Below the pieces are notes generated by a model. The model saw nothing but the letters and a program-made list of their open reading frames with translations, was not told the origin of the DNA and searched no databases. The position numbers were made by a program, and so were the translations under genes. From Haematococcus lacustris (taxonomy: Eukaryota; Chlorophyta; Chlorophyceae; Chlamydomonadales; Haematococcaceae), in NCBI GenBank assembly GCA_030144725.1, contig JASKMD010000009.1, forward strand, positions 1,381,466-1,445,465: DNA of 64,000 nucleotides. The letters run 5' to 3'. Within the stretch, counting starts at the first letter, position 1. Each line of letters begins with the position of its first letter. Of this stretch, positions 23,051 through 33,640 are shown one piece after another.

Positions 23051-23648
23051 CTGCAGCCATGCACACAAGAGGCTCACACATGGTGGCTGACATGGTGGCA
23101 CCAGGTTAGGCATGGCACAGTCAACTACCTTTTCATATCATGCCCAACCCACCACCTCCCAGTCCATTCCTGACAGTGTGGTCCTGCCAGTGTTGTGAAT
23201 GATGGAGCAGGTTGCAGCAGGTTGCAAAGGACAATACAGCGCAGCGCAGTGCAGTGGCTTGTCATGTACACCTCCCAGGTCCAGACATGGAATGTTGCTC
23301 TAACCCTATCCGTGTGTGACATGTGTGATGCAGGAACCCTTATATGCGTTTGTCCCGATGCTGGCTATGTCTATTACAGCCTACCAGCTCGTGTCTCTAG
23401 CCTCGCCAGCCTTAGGTCGCGCGCAGCCAGCTGGGCTCCCAGCCTCAGGGGTGCAGCCTGCATCGCTGCCTGGGCCTTGGGCGTTTGGCTTGTTCAGCAC
23501 TGAGCTGGGCGAGTTCCATTGTCTGGTGCTGCTGATTGCCTTGGCTGTACAGAGGTGAGTTGTTGCCCAACTTCCTGTCAGAGTTGGAGCGCAGTCGGAT
23601 GATCTTGTCGACCAGCAGGGTGTTACGTTCCCGTGCACATGGCATGGG

Positions 23649-23792
23649 CGCCTACCACCTTTTATTGTCTGACCCGTGTGACAAGGCTATAACATAGAGT
23701 TGGCATGCCATGCATGCACCAACTGTCAGCTGATGACAGCTCAAGATACGGGGCATGCTGCTGTTGGGCCTTGGGTGGGCGGTCTCGCTCAG
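23649..23792 (-). repeat. 3' tail of Fanzor-like element, copy B
   Basis: This is a second, diverged copy of 22160-22325. It contains the last codons of the Fanzor-like frame and downstream DNA but no preceding coding region. It lies just upstream of the bromodomain-gene exons, probably inside an intron. Confidence 0.5.
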
Positions 23793-24056
23793 CAGTACAG
23801 CTTAGCAGTACAGCTAAGCGACTCACAGGTGATGATCAGCAGCAGGGGCAGTGCAAAGTCTGCTGCCAACTCTGCTTCCTGCTTCTAACAGGATGCCAGC
23901 GCTTGCACTGGCCCAATGACCTGCAGGCTCTACAACTGGTTGCTCGGGGCCCCACAGGAGCTGGCCCACCTCCCAGTCCCTCAGCCCCTGCCCCTGCGCA
24001 AGCCAACCTCACAGCCACCGGCCTCTGCACCCACTAGCTCCACTCACGCGCAGCAG

Positions 24057-25939
24057 GCCGTGCTGAACCAGGTGTTCATCGACTGCATCGCAGCGGCGCG
24101 CATGCAGCCAGACACCATGGACGGCAATAAGAAGACAGGCACTAACAAGAAGTTCGGCCTGTTCTTCACCGCAGTGAGCTTGAGGAGGGTGGCATTGTGG
24201 CAGGGGCCTTGGGCCTGGGTATGGGGTCGGGTCGGCTGGAGTCGATTCTAGGGACGGACTGTGGCAACGGAAGGAACCCTCTCCCTCAGCTGTGTCTGTA
24301 CCGACCTGCACACGAGCTGGGCCACTTAAGTATTCAGGGGCGACAGGGCTGCATGCATGTGCGCACACACACACACACTTGTACATGCGGAGCACACCTT
24401 CCTTTTGCTCGCCTCGCCTGGCCACCCTCCTCTAGCCCGCAGCCAAGTAGGCCAGCAAGCCAGGAGCCCAGGCAATGGCTCACTGGCGTTGGTAGGCAGG
24501 AAAGGGCAGCCCGGCGGCTGCGCTGCTGGCAGGTGAACCTGTGGCTGACTGTGTGGCTAGGTGGTGATGTGTCATGTGGGTAGGGGTGTGGAGGTTGTAG
24601 GTTGTGGGCGAGCCAGCCTATCAGTGGTGTGAGGATGGTGTGAGGATGCACCTTTGCCAACATCCAGGTGCACACCCGCACCACCCGCGCAGGTGCCCAA
24701 GACAAATGTGCCGGACTACAACAACTTCGTGAAGCCTGGGAATGAGATGTGGCTTGACAGGATCAAGGCCAAAATAAGGAGCAACAAGTAGGTGGGCAGC
24801 ATACATTCTGCAGCACCTGCGCCATGCACCATGCATGTAGCACCATGCACCTGCATGCACCAGCTGTCACTGGAGCCCACTGCTCACGAGCGGCTAGTGC
24901 CTCTTGGAAGCAACTCCATCCCTTCTTCTTTTTTGCATGTCAGGGTCATGGTCACACCACGTGTCACTCTCAGGTGCAATGAGGTGTCTATCGCGTTTCC
25001 TTCTTCTTCTTTGAGCTATGAATCATGCATCAGGGCGCAACTGGTGTTTATGTTAATGTTTACCACTGGTGTTTATGTCACAATACACATAAGTGTGGGG
25101 CCGCTGTAGGTATCCGTCACGCCAGGCTTTCATGGCTGACATCGTAGCCATTCACACGAATGCCGTGGCGTACAACAGCCCCTTCAAGGGAAAGGCAGCG
25201 TACTTTCCTGCCATCGGCCTGGCAAAAGAGCTCGTTGACACCTGCGCGGCGTTCCTGGAGTCACAGGCCGCTGAGCTGCAAGCCGCGGAATCCGCCATCC
25301 AGGTCAGTGCAGCACTGGAAAGCTGGAGGAAGCTGGCCACGCCATGGGGTCAGCACCCCGACACTGAGGACCTTGCCCCGCTGTGAAGCCTGCACCTTGC
25401 GTCACAGAAGAAGTCATTGCATACGCCGCCAGCAGCATGACACACATGAGGTACAGGAGATTGGCGCTGGCCAGACTGTCATGGACTCACATGGCACCCC
25501 TGGCGTCATGGCATGTAGCCCTGCCCAGCCATAGTCCAACTTTCCCTCACTCACTCGCACCACCCGCCACAATGCTGCCATGTTGCCTGCCTCGTCCCCA
25601 CCCTTGCACATCAGCCAGCGCCGGCGGCCCACCACACCCCACATCGAAGCACTGCCGCACGGCCGCGTGCTGCTGTCGAGGTTCGAATGCCAGGCGGTGG
25701 CTGTACTGCTGTGCGTGCGTGTGCAGGCAGCTCGGCAGACTGTGGCAGAACCTGCTGCGGCCCAGCCGGTGCCTATTGTGAAGGACGATAAGCAAGGTTG
25801 GGTTGAGTGCAGCTTGTGTGAGAGGTGGCGTCAGGTGCCGTTGTCGGTGGCCGATGAAGTGGCAGCAAGCGATGCGGACTGGTACTGTAGCATGCGCCCT
25901 GGCACCACATGCGATACGCCACCAGACGAAGGCGACTAG
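24057..25939 (+). CDS. Bromodomain and CW-zinc-finger protein (3' part)
   Basis: Four + exons join in phase: 24057-24173, 24693-24787, 25110-25302 and 25727-25939. Together they encode one bromodomain: an alpha-Z-like start (AVLNQVFIDCIAAAR), VPDYNNFVKPGNEMWLDRIK, where the family has PDYxxxIKxPMxLxxI, then YPSRQAFMADI and the acetyl-lysine-pocket region NAVAYNS. The layout is closest to the TAF1-type bromodomain, but I would not name it TAF1. The last exon carries a CW zinc finger, WVECSLCERWRQVP...WYCSM...C, which in other proteins reads methylated histone H3K4. The stop follows an acidic tail. Both modules point to a nuclear chromatin reader. Upstream exons are missing from view: the DNA before 24057 holds Fanzor-element debris, so the 5' part may lie far upstream or be disrupted. 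The exons shown have intact splice sites. Confidence 0.75.
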
Positions 25940-26416
25940 CGGTTGGGCTCTCCAAGCTGTGACTTTGTCCCACCTAGCTTTGGAGGGTGTGGAAGTTGTG
26001 AGACACTGAGTGTACGGCTTGTAATGCTCGACTGGCAGCTGCCGGGTGACAGCGCCCTGCCTCACCTGTGGAATGGGGCCTAGGCTCCCTGGTGCCAGGG
26101 CCTCCCTTGGTTGCATCCAGCCGCTGGGCCTCCAGCATGGGAGGTGGACCACTGTTTGCTGCACCCACCCTGGAGCAAGCGGCATGACGACCAGCATGAC
26201 GAGGCATCAGCGCTACCAAGGCTGGGGCCAGAGTATGAGGACCTACTGCTTCCATAAGTAGGCCAGCGACTGCCTGAGACTGCTGATCGGGTCCGGGTTT
26301 TGTTTATGCGGAGGCAAGGGAAGGGGGAGGGGACGCCTCCTGCACAGAGCTGAAGGTTTAGCAAGTGTTCAGCCATCATGGCGTGCGCTACATCTGGCAG
26401 AGTACAGTGTCCTGGC

Positions 26417-26453
26417 TGTGGTGCTCCCCTCCGCAGCCACCAGGCATGTTTTA
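26417..26453 (+). repeat. 37-bp direct repeat, copy 1
   Basis: The 37 bases starting TGTGGTGCTCCCCTCCGC are identical to 26926-26962. They bracket about 470 bp that contains no gene. The space from 25940 to 26976 otherwise holds nothing I recognise. Confidence 0.75.
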
Positions 26454-26925
26454 TAGGGCGGTTCCCCCCCCTAGGTAATATTAACAATAGCTATAATAGC
26501 CAGCCAACCATATTAGCTAATATTAGCTCCCGATTTTTGTCGCGCCTTCCTTTGGCGTTTTTCATGGAGCGTTTGCCAAAACTCAGCACCTCACGTCCCT
26601 TGCTTTAGCTTGTAAGATTGCAGTAACAAGTTTCCACAGTGGTACGGAAGACCATTTCGTGACAAGTAGGAAAGGTGCCCTCGGATTTGGCAGGTCTTGA
26701 ATCAGAGCCTCCCAACTCTCTTGAAAAGAGGGTGTGTCCTTTACACGAGGTATTTCTCGCTCAGGCCTCGCACACGTCTCGGCACCGGGACATGCATGAC
26801 AAGGTTGTGTAAAAGCCATTAACAGAGTTGGGAGGGTCTGATCTTGAACACCATACCTCTTGATATACAGACGCTTGGTCTGTCGTCTAAACGAATATGA
26901 GGCCACTTGAGCTAATATGAGCCAG

Positions 26926-26962
26926 TGTGGTGCTCCCCTCCGCAGCCACCAGGCATGTTTTA
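26926..26962 (+). repeat. 37-bp direct repeat, copy 2
   Basis: This is identical to 26417-26453 and ends 15 bases before the Crypton-like fragment at 26977. Confidence 0.75.
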
Positions 26963-26976
26963 GCAGCCGCACATGA

Positions 26977-27396
26977 ATGCCTACAGCACAAAAAAGAGCC
27001 GAAGGGGAGACCGGCGACCCAGCACCCAGTTCGGATGAGGAGCAACAGCAACACATTAGCGGCAAGCGGATAGACGACGCTCAGCTTGACGATGGCCTGA
27101 GGGACAGAAGCATTCGGAACGCAGCTGAAGCACTACGTGGTGGGTTGTGCTGGAATCGCAATCCATGTGCTGACAGCTGACCGCATTGACCTCACCATCT
27201 GCAGCGATGTTGCGAGAGAAATGCGATGACCAGGACATTGTATATAGCGCGACTCTAGACGTCTAGACGTCGTGAAGCTTCATGGACTCATTAAGAGGCT
27301 TAGATGCAAGCCACACCCTACACCAGCAGAAGAGCAGGAGCTGGACCAGCTGGAAACAGGGCCTGGATCAGCCCATCTCGTGGGTGTATGCTAGCC
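26977..27396 (+). pseudogene. Crypton-like recombinase gene, 5' fragment (copy 1)
   Basis: The + strand encodes EGETGDPAPSSD and SGKRI and, after a short intron, KLHGLIKRLRCKPHP. These are the first two exons of the recombinase gene seen complete on the minus strand at 53257-55888. Copy 1 has lost sequence in exon 1: the segment matching VAAEVFDAVAEL is shortened. It stops abruptly at 27396, where CATACACAGC tandem repeats begin. The catalytic exons are absent, so it is a dead fragment. Confidence 0.7.
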
Positions 27397-27429
27397 TGCT
27401 GCCATACACAGCTAGTTTGTTTCATATGC

Positions 27430-27558
27430 ATACACAGCCATACACAACCATATGCATATGCATACACAGCCATATCCAGATGCATACACAACCATACACA
27501 ACCATATGCATGCACAGCCATACACAGCCATATCCATATGCATACACAGCCATACACA
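27430..27558. repeat. CATACACAGCCATATGCATA minisatellite
   Basis: Tandem, AT-richer units of 10 to 22 bp built from CATACACAGC and CATATGCA lie directly after the truncated Crypton-like fragment. Confidence 0.8.
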
Positions 27559-27577
27559 CTGGGCTGCCCCCTGCCAC

Positions 27578-27828
27578 CTCCCCCAAGGCCCTGGCAGCTG
27601 CTGGCAGGGGGGCAGCCTGGTCAACTACCACCTCCCCCCAGGCCCTGACACCTGCTGGCAGGGGGGCAGGCTGGTCACCTACCACCTCCCCCCACGCCTT
27701 GGCAGCTGCTGGCAAGGGGGCAGCCTGGTCAACTACCACCTCCCCCCAAGCCTTGGCAGCTGCTGGGACGGGGGCAGCCTGGTCACCTACCACCTCCCCC
27801 CAAGCCCTAGCAGCTGCTGGCAGGGGGG
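27578..27828. repeat. 54-bp satellite, four to five units
   Basis: The units contain CTGGCAGCTGCTGGCAGG and TACCACCTCCCCC. The same satellite, in reverse orientation, occupies 53395-53945 inside the other Crypton-like copy, so it belongs to that element rather than to this site. Confidence 0.8.
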
Positions 27829-27832
27829 CAGC

Positions 27833-28519
27833 GAAACGAGTATGCTTTCTGTTTTGTGCGCGGGTGCAACGTGTGACAGCTCTATGCCTGCGCTTAGAGC
27901 GAGCTGCTACAAGCTCTTGAGTTTTGTTCACGGTCAAGGATGTAAGGTTCACGGGTAGGTCCACGTTTCACGGGTCCACGTTTCACGGGTAGGTCCACGT
28001 TTTAACGACCCACATCGCAACATACTCGGCTCGAAACAAGCTTCGTGTGTAATCACTAAAGATGACATGTGACCAGACGGCCACATGTCTTTTCACACTG
28101 ACTAGGTCCCACCCACACCGCTCGGACCATGGGTCATGGGGTGACCTCGACTGGGCCGGACCCCGATCCGAGTGGCCTTGGCGCGCTTACCGAGCTGCCA
28201 TCGCCGTTGCCCCGCGCTGGCGCACCTAGTCATGTGGGCGAAAAGGCCTGTGACCGTCTGGGCCGTCAGGGCCGACTGACAGCTGGTGGTTGGTGGTTGG
28301 AGCCAAGCAACGTTCCTTGGTGTTCCTTAGTGATTAACTTGTTTCGAATCGAGTGTTGCGATGTGGGTCGTGCGATGTGCGACGTGGACCTAAACTGTAA
28401 CCCCGACCGTGAACAAAACTCAGGCCGTGCAGCAAAACCGTGCAGCAGCTCGTTCTAAGCGCACGCATAGAGCTGTCACCCGTTGCACCCACGCATAGAG
28501 CAGAAAGCATACTCGTTTC
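27833..28519. mobile_element. Foldback-type element with about 190-bp inverted ends
   Basis: The left end starts GAAACGAGTATGCTTTCTG (27833) and the right end finishes with its complement (28519). The similarity continues inward about 190 bp on each side, including GTTCACGGTC and CGACCCACATCGCAACA. The 290-bp centre (about 28030-28320) has no recognised gene. No target duplication is obvious. Confidence 0.65.
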
Positions 28520-28696
28520 TAGAGGTGCAAACAGTGCGTCAAGTGCCCCAAGTCTAGGAGGACAAGTCCACAACCCCGTGACATTCAGCCCCAAGCACCA
28601 AGGCATAGATTGTTCAGTCATACATGTACAGTTGCTTGCTGCACAGTGTATGTGGATGCGCAGCTCCTGCATAGCACTTATACAGTGGTGCTGGTG

Positions 28697-29335
28697 CATG
28701 TTACCTGGTGGTGGGGCATGTGCTCCTGGCATGTGGTGGTGGTGGTGGGGCAGGTGCTCTTGGCATGTGGTAGTGATGGTGGTGGTGGGGCAGGTGCTCT
28801 TGGCATGTGATAGTGATGGTGGTGGGGCAGGTGCTCCTAGCATATGGTGGTGGTGGGGGGGGGGCAGGTGCTCTTGGCATGTGGTAGTGATGGTGGTGGT
28901 GGGGCAGGTGCTCTTGGCATGTGGTAGTGATGGTGGTGGTGGGGCAGGTGCTCCTAGCATATGGTGGTGGTGGGGGGGGGGCAGGTGCTCTTGGCATGTG
29001 GTAGTGATGGTGGTGGGCCAGGTGCTCCTAGCATATGGTGGTGGGGGGGGGGGCAGGTGCTGCTGGCATGTGGTGGTGGTGGTGGTGTGGCAGATGCTCC
29101 TAGCATGTGGTGGTGGGGGGGGGAGGTGCTCTTGGCATGTGGTAAGGATGGTGGGGGGGGGGGGGATGCACCTGGCATGTGGTGATGCTGGTGGTGGGGC
29201 AGAAGCTCCTGGCATGTGGTGGGGGTGTTCCTGGCATGTGTCGGGGGGGGGGGGGGGGGGGGCAGGTACTCCTGGCATGTGTTGTGTGTGGGGGGGGGCA
29301 TGTTCTCCTGGCATGTGGTGGTGGTGGTGGTGGTG
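28697..29335. repeat. GGTGGTGGGGCAGGTGCTCC minisatellite
   Basis: About 640 bp of G-rich tandem units of roughly 30-60 bp, each carrying GGCATGTGGT and GGTGGTGGGG with G runs up to about 19. The strand asymmetry is extreme. The long His/Pro-rich or Gly/Trp-rich open frames are repeat artefacts. Confidence 0.85.
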
Positions 29336-29435
29336 CACCATTAAATGGATGGATTAGACGAGGAAGAGGAGCTTTTGTTTACAACTTTTGTTCACAGCGA
29401 AGCAAGAGCATGAACAAAGGCTAGGCCACTCAGTT

Positions 29436-29586
29436 CTATTTCTTGCTAGCCACACGTGTGGCCTTGCGGACCCTGCCTTGCACATCATTAATCTGCTGTG
29501 CAGCCTGCTTGTAGAGGTCCTTGGTGGCCTTGGGTAGCTGGCCCCATGCAGCCATGGACTGCTACATGGCATGCTTTTTGTGGGCT
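29436..29586 (-). pseudogene. Severed last exon of the Crypton-like gene
   Basis: Read on the minus strand and joined through the single GGGCT target site to 53257 onward, the frame continues from CNVFASIAGA into HKKHAM, meets one TAG, then goes on as WGQLPKATKDLYKQAAQQIN to a TAG at 29436. The segment resembles a small DNA-binding HMG-like helix region, but weakly. It was separated from the rest of its gene by the LTR element at 29587-53256. The internal TAG suggests the gene was already decaying or has decayed since. Confidence 0.5.
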
Positions 29587-29691
29587 TGTTACAGTTCAAC
29601 TTTAGACCTGGTATGCATGAGCTTTGAATGCGCTTGCATGTCTTTTAGCCTTGCATGCGTGAGATGTGACTTTCGGTTTACTTAAGCTGAG
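29587..29691 (+). repeat. 5' LTR, first segment
   Basis: Bases 1-105 of the 345-bp LTR, identical to 52912-53016. It ends with AAGCTGAG, the target site duplicated by the next insertion. Confidence 0.9.
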
Positions 29692-30530
29692 TAGGGCGTG
29701 CCGGGTCTTAAGACCTGCCTGATGTTTTGGGTCCTAAAGGTCTTAAGACCGGTACTAGAGGTATTAAGACCTTAAGATGGCACTTATGCGAGAGGTTCCT
29801 AGATCAAATCCTCTCAGGGTTGGGTATGTTCACCTTCGGAGTGATAGAATGAAGGAACAAGTACAGGATCGCTAGTCGATTGGGCCAGTCTATCGGGGTT
29901 ACAGGGGTAGTAGTTGACAACAGTGTCAGAACCCGCAACGGAGGCTGGTGCAACATGGAACACAAAATTTTACTGATGGTTTGCGGCCGAGTGTGAGGGA
30001 GTGAGGGAGTTTGCGGCTTGACGTTGTGGCGCCCGTTCTATGTAGCATCGGCATCAGCGCGCTGCGCTGAGCAGGATGGGCGTCACAGCTCAGATCGGGG
30101 CCGAGTTTGCGGCCTGGTCACTCGCTGACTGTGAGAGCAGCCTTAGAGCAAGGTTGGGACTGCGGCTTTGGTACATGGGCACTGTAAGCATCATCACACT
30201 GTAAGCCTCATTTCGGGCGCTCCGGCGTGGTCGCGATGTTCCCGATGGGTTGCCCTGGTGCACAATGGCACATCGACACTCAGACAATTACATCCGGCAT
30301 AGGCCACTGCACTCTACTCATAGGAACTCATTAGTACTTTTGGGTCCAGCGAGCTTCGGCTGGAGGATGAGTGTCTTCGGTGTCGGGCGGTGTAGGACTG
30401 ACAGGCGTAGCCATAGCGCTGGTGGCGCTGATGTGTGCCACCGGTGGGCCGGTGAGGTCTTAAGACCCCGTTCAAAATCCTCAGGGTCTTAAGACCCGGG
30501 TCCTAATAGGACCTGGCCGGGAACGCCCTA
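29692..30530. mobile_element. Non-autonomous hAT-type element (839 bp)
   Basis: The ends TAGGGCGTGCC and (complement) TAGGGCGTTCC form short inverted repeats, followed on both sides by GGTCTTAAGACC-type palindromes. An exact 8-bp target duplication, AAGCTGAG, lies at 29684-29691 and 30531-30538 inside the 5' LTR. The 8-bp duplication and the TAGGG start fit the hAT superfamily. No transposase is encoded. A GGTCTTAAGACC word recurs near both ends and may be a transposase binding site. Confidence 0.8.
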
Positions 30531-30538
30531 AAGCTGAG

Positions 30539-30611
30539 GCTAGGGATTGGTTCGCGGAGGATGGCCTTCACACAGACTACTTGGGATCACTAATTAGAGA
30601 GCTGAGAAGAA
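30539..30611 (+). repeat. 5' LTR, middle segment
   Basis: The 73 bases after the hAT-type insertion match 53017-53089 with one difference. They end in the 15-bp site GAGAGCTGAGAAGAA (30597-30611) that is duplicated at 49810-49824 by the LINE insertion. Confidence 0.9.
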
Positions 30612-30720
30612 GAAGAAGAAGACTACTCCGGCGTGGAAGCCGGCGTGCATTAAGGAAGGAGCTTCCGCCTGGGGCGCGGCCTGCTCCCACCACCTACCCT
30701 GGGTGATGGAGAGACCCTAC

Positions 30721-32871
30721 CTAGCCCCAATCCCCTTTCCCTGCTCTGAGTCTGTAGCTCGTTTTGGCGATGCTATGTGAGCTCATCACCGCGTGCCGGG
30801 TGAGCTTGTTGAGTAGTTTGATGGTGTTAGTGTGTGTTACACCCAACTCCCTCATATGTTGCTTAGTGTGTGTTTCGTAGGTAATGCCGCCTATGCCGAG
30901 TAGGATAGGTCGGATAGTAACGGTGTTGCCAGCTTCCCGTATGGCCGTGGCGAGGGTCTCGTGTTGTGTGCTGGCTTTTTCTAGTTGTTCGGTCCATCGA
31001 GAGTCGGCACAGTATTTAATCTCCAATATAGTGACGTGCTTGTTGGGCTCGTTATTATTCTGTTTTCTTTTGTTGCTGCTGCTGACCATGATGATATCAG
31101 GGCGGGTTGTCGTATTGTGTGTTGCTGGCAGGCCTATGGCTGCAAGGGTGTCGCTTAAGGTGGTGTTAGGGAGATCCATGTCATTTTGCTCGCCGCGTGC
31201 GTGGCTGCCGATGTCAGTGTACGTAATGCACCCTCCTTGCGAGCCTTTACTGATCGCTTTTGTGATGAGGCGTCCCGCCCCGTTGTGCCGTTCTTGTACT
31301 AAAGCTGCAGTGCGGGTGCATCCCGAGAGAAGGTGGGTAGCACTGTCGGCCTCGCCGCAGAGCGGGCACCGATCGTCCGCGGCCTTCCCCCAACGCATCG
31401 CCAATTTCTGGTTGTAGAGCCCGCCAGTGCGGTAGAGCAGTGCCGTTCTTTGGGCAGCGGTCGGGATGCCCGGGTCGAGCATTACTCGTTCACATGACCC
31501 TTTGGCTGCGACCCTGGCGATGTCTTGGGACATCTGGTAGTAGATGCTATCTTGGTTTGCGAGTCCCAGTTTGTGCTTGGCGCGCATATGTGTGCGTACG
31601 CTGTGTCTGCAGTCCGGTAGCGGTATGGTGGTGCCAGTTTCGGTGGTTGCGCTCAGCCAGGTCTGTTGTTCGGTGTGCTCGTGCGGGGCTTGAGTGTGGG
31701 CCTGCTCCGGGTACATAGCCGCGTGTTTGGCCAGGGCGTCTGCCGCTTCATTTCCGATGATGCCGGAGTGTGCCCGGACTTTTCGCAGGTGTATAGTGTC
31801 TCGGCTGTTCATGATCAGGGTGGAGATGTCGGCCAATATGTCCCTGTGATGATGTGTGCGGAGCGACATTGGGTTGGCTAGTGCTCTCCGTATTTGGTAT
31901 ATGGAGCAGAGGCTGTCAGTGGCGATATGGGTTGCTCCCGATTTGATGGCCGCGTGGATAGCTGCGAGCTCTGCTCTGTTTATGGTGCTGTGGTCGGGTA
32001 GGGCAATGGTGAGCCGCTCGTCATTCTCCGGTGTGTACACTCCCGCTCCCACTTTCCGCGACGGGGCGCGATCCGTTCCTTGCATGCAGCTGCCATCTGT
32101 GTACGTGACAGTCCTCCAGTTGGGGATGACCATACTTGACGTTGTGTAGAACGGGGGTGCGATCTGGTTGGGTTGGCGCATGTGCCCCGTGGCGGGGAGC
32201 TCGCGGTCTGCAGGGAGGTGCATGTGCTTGTAGTGCCCGCTGGGCAGTTGGGTGGGCTGGACGTGTTTCGAGGGTTGGTTGTGTTTAGGGTGCCGTTCGG
32301 GTCTGGGGTGTAGCGCCGTGGCTGTGTTGGCCAGCCAGCCCTGTGGATTCCCTTTTGTGGCGAGTTGTTGCCCCTCCTTGTTCCAAACGATGTAGGTGAG
32401 CAGCGTGGCGTGTTTGCATGACTTGTTAGCTGCCTTTGGTTTGTCAAGGGGGATGGTGGCCAGGTGCTGGCAGTATTCCGGGTAGCTTTTGAGCATGGCT
32501 ATGTGTTTAGGATATGAGATGCCCTTCTTCCCTGGGATGAGCAGGATAGTGGCCGTGGCCTCCTCCATTGTGGCAGAGTGTATTGCATGTTTGATGCATT
32601 TTAGGGCCAGGGCATCCTCAGCTGGGACGTTCCATGTGGAGAGCCCTGTGTGTCTCACGAGGAGGCAGTTGTGGTGTGCCCCATAGGCTGTGTCGTTGAT
32701 GTCTGGGCTCCAGTAGGTAGTGGTCTCAGCCCTGACCGTGAGTGGATTGGCCCATCTCTGGACGGTGCTGGGAAAGTACTGTGTGTTGTAGAGGGTGGTG
32801 ATGGCCTTGTTTTGTGCTGCTAGGAGTGGTTGGGGGGTGCTTTGTGTATTATTTCTACGTAGGAGAGCTGC
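30721..32871 (-). CDS. LINE polyprotein, C-terminal part: RNase H and RLE
   Basis: The frame is open from the TA target site of the inserted DNA element (32872-32873) to a TAG at 30721, 716 codons. An RNase H domain shows the catalytic set TDGS (32088-32099), AEL (about 31970), ATDS (about 31915) and the block RAHSGIIGNEAAD (about 31765). It is followed by a CCHC-type motif, CPLCGEADSATHLLSGC (about 31318-31368). A restriction-like endonuclease follows, with RPDII (about 31090-31105) and EIKYC (about 31012-31027), matching the PD-(D/E)xK fold of R2-type LINEs. RNase H would remove RNA during cDNA synthesis and RLE would nick target DNA. The first ATG-like codon inside is incidental: excision of the 32874-35826 element joins this frame directly to the upstream one. 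Confidence 0.85.
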   Translation of the reverse strand, partial: AALLRRNNTQSTPQPLLAAQNKAITTLYNTQYFPSTVQRWANPLTVRAETTTYWSPDINDTAYGAHHNCLLVRHTGLSTWNVPAEDALALKCIKHAIHSATMEEATATILLIPGKKGISYPKHIAMLKSYPEYCQHLATIPLDKPKAANKSCKHATLLTYIVWNKEGQQLATKGNPQGWLANTATALHPRPERHPKHNQPSKHVQPTQLPSGHYKHMHLPADRELPATGHMRQPNQIAPPFYTTSSMVIPNWRTVTYTDGSCMQGTDRAPSRKVGAGVYTPENDERLTIALPDHSTINRAELAAIHAAIKSGATHIATDSLCSIYQIRRALANPMSLRTHHHRDILADISTLIMNSRDTIHLRKVRAHSGIIGNEAADALAKHAAMYPEQAHTQAPHEHTEQQTWLSATTETGTTIPLPDCRHSVRTHMRAKHKLGLANQDSIYYQMSQDIARVAAKGSCERVMLDPGIPTAAQRTALLYRTGGLYNQKLAMRWGKAADDRCPLCGEADSATHLLSGCTRTAALVQERHNGAGRLITKAISKGSQGGCITYTDIGSHARGEQNDMDLPNTTLSDTLAAIGLPATHNTTTRPDIIMVSSSNKRKQNNNEPNKHVTILEIKYCADSRWTEQLEKASTQHETLATAIREAGNTVTIRPILLGIGGITYETHTKQHMRELGVTHTNTIKLLNKLTRHAVMSSHSIAKTSYRLRAGKGDWG
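31000..31370 (-). other. CCHC motif and restriction-like endonuclease domain
   Basis: The motif order CxxC...HxxxxC, then R-P-D, then E-x-K is the standard arrangement at the C-terminus of RLE-encoding non-LTR elements. All catalytic residues are present in this copy. Confidence 0.75.
31690..32110 (-). other. RNase H domain of the LINE
   Basis: The residues D, E, D and the late His/Asp block of RNase HI are all present and evenly spaced. The domain lies between the reverse transcriptase and the RLE, as in Dualen elements. Confidence 0.8.
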
Positions 32872-33025
32872 TACACTCGCGCCGATTAAGGCCGGAAGTC
32901 GCCTACGTCATTTCTTCCCGGGAGGCGTACTGCAGATAGCCCCAGGAAAGGCCGACTCATCGCCGTTGTAATCATTGAAAAACTCCAAGTTGCTGCGATG
33001 TTATAACTATTTGAAAAATCGCCCG

Positions 33026-33640
33026 ACCCTGTACCGGGTCCTACCGACCCTGTACAGGGTCCTGTGCCACAGGGTTCTGCCGCACGGCTACAGGGTCCTG
33101 CGACATTTGATTACAGGGTTCTGCCGCACGGCTACAGGGTCCTGCGACACATTCTCACAGGGTTCTACCGCACGCCTACAGGGTCCTACGACGCACGTCT
33201 ACAGGGTCCTGCCGCACGCCTACAGGGTCCTGCTACATTAGGCTACAGGGTTCTGCCGCACGCCAACAGGGTCCTGCGACGTTTGGCTACAGGGTCCTGC
33301 CGCACGCCTACAGGGTCCTGCGACGTTTGTCTACAGGGTCCTGGCGCACGCCTACAGGGTCCTGCTACATTAGGCTACAGGGTTCTGCCGCACGGCTACA
33401 GGGTCCTACGACACACGTATACAGGGTTCTGCCGCACGGCTACAGGGTTCTGCGACACATTCTTACAGGGTTGTGCCGCACGGCTACAGGGTCCTGCCAC
33501 ATATTCTCACAGGGTCCTGCCGCACGGCTACAGGGTCCTACCACATATTCTCACAGGGTCCCGCCGCACGGCTACAGGGTCCTACGACACATGTCCACAG
33601 GGTCCTGCCGCACGGCTACAGGGTTCTGCCACAACGTATG
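33026..33640 (+). repeat. ACAGGGTCCTG minisatellite, left arm
   Basis: About 28 units of 16 to 28 bp share the core TACAGGGTCCTGC and alternate with GCCGCACG, GACGTTTG or GACACA spacers. The array reads in the orientation opposite to that of 34190-35300. Confidence 0.9.

Noticed and set aside
28334..29341. 335-codon His/Pro-rich frame on the minus strand and a Gly/Trp-rich one on +
   Set aside because: Both are products of the GGTGGTGGGG minisatellite, with no protein-like features.
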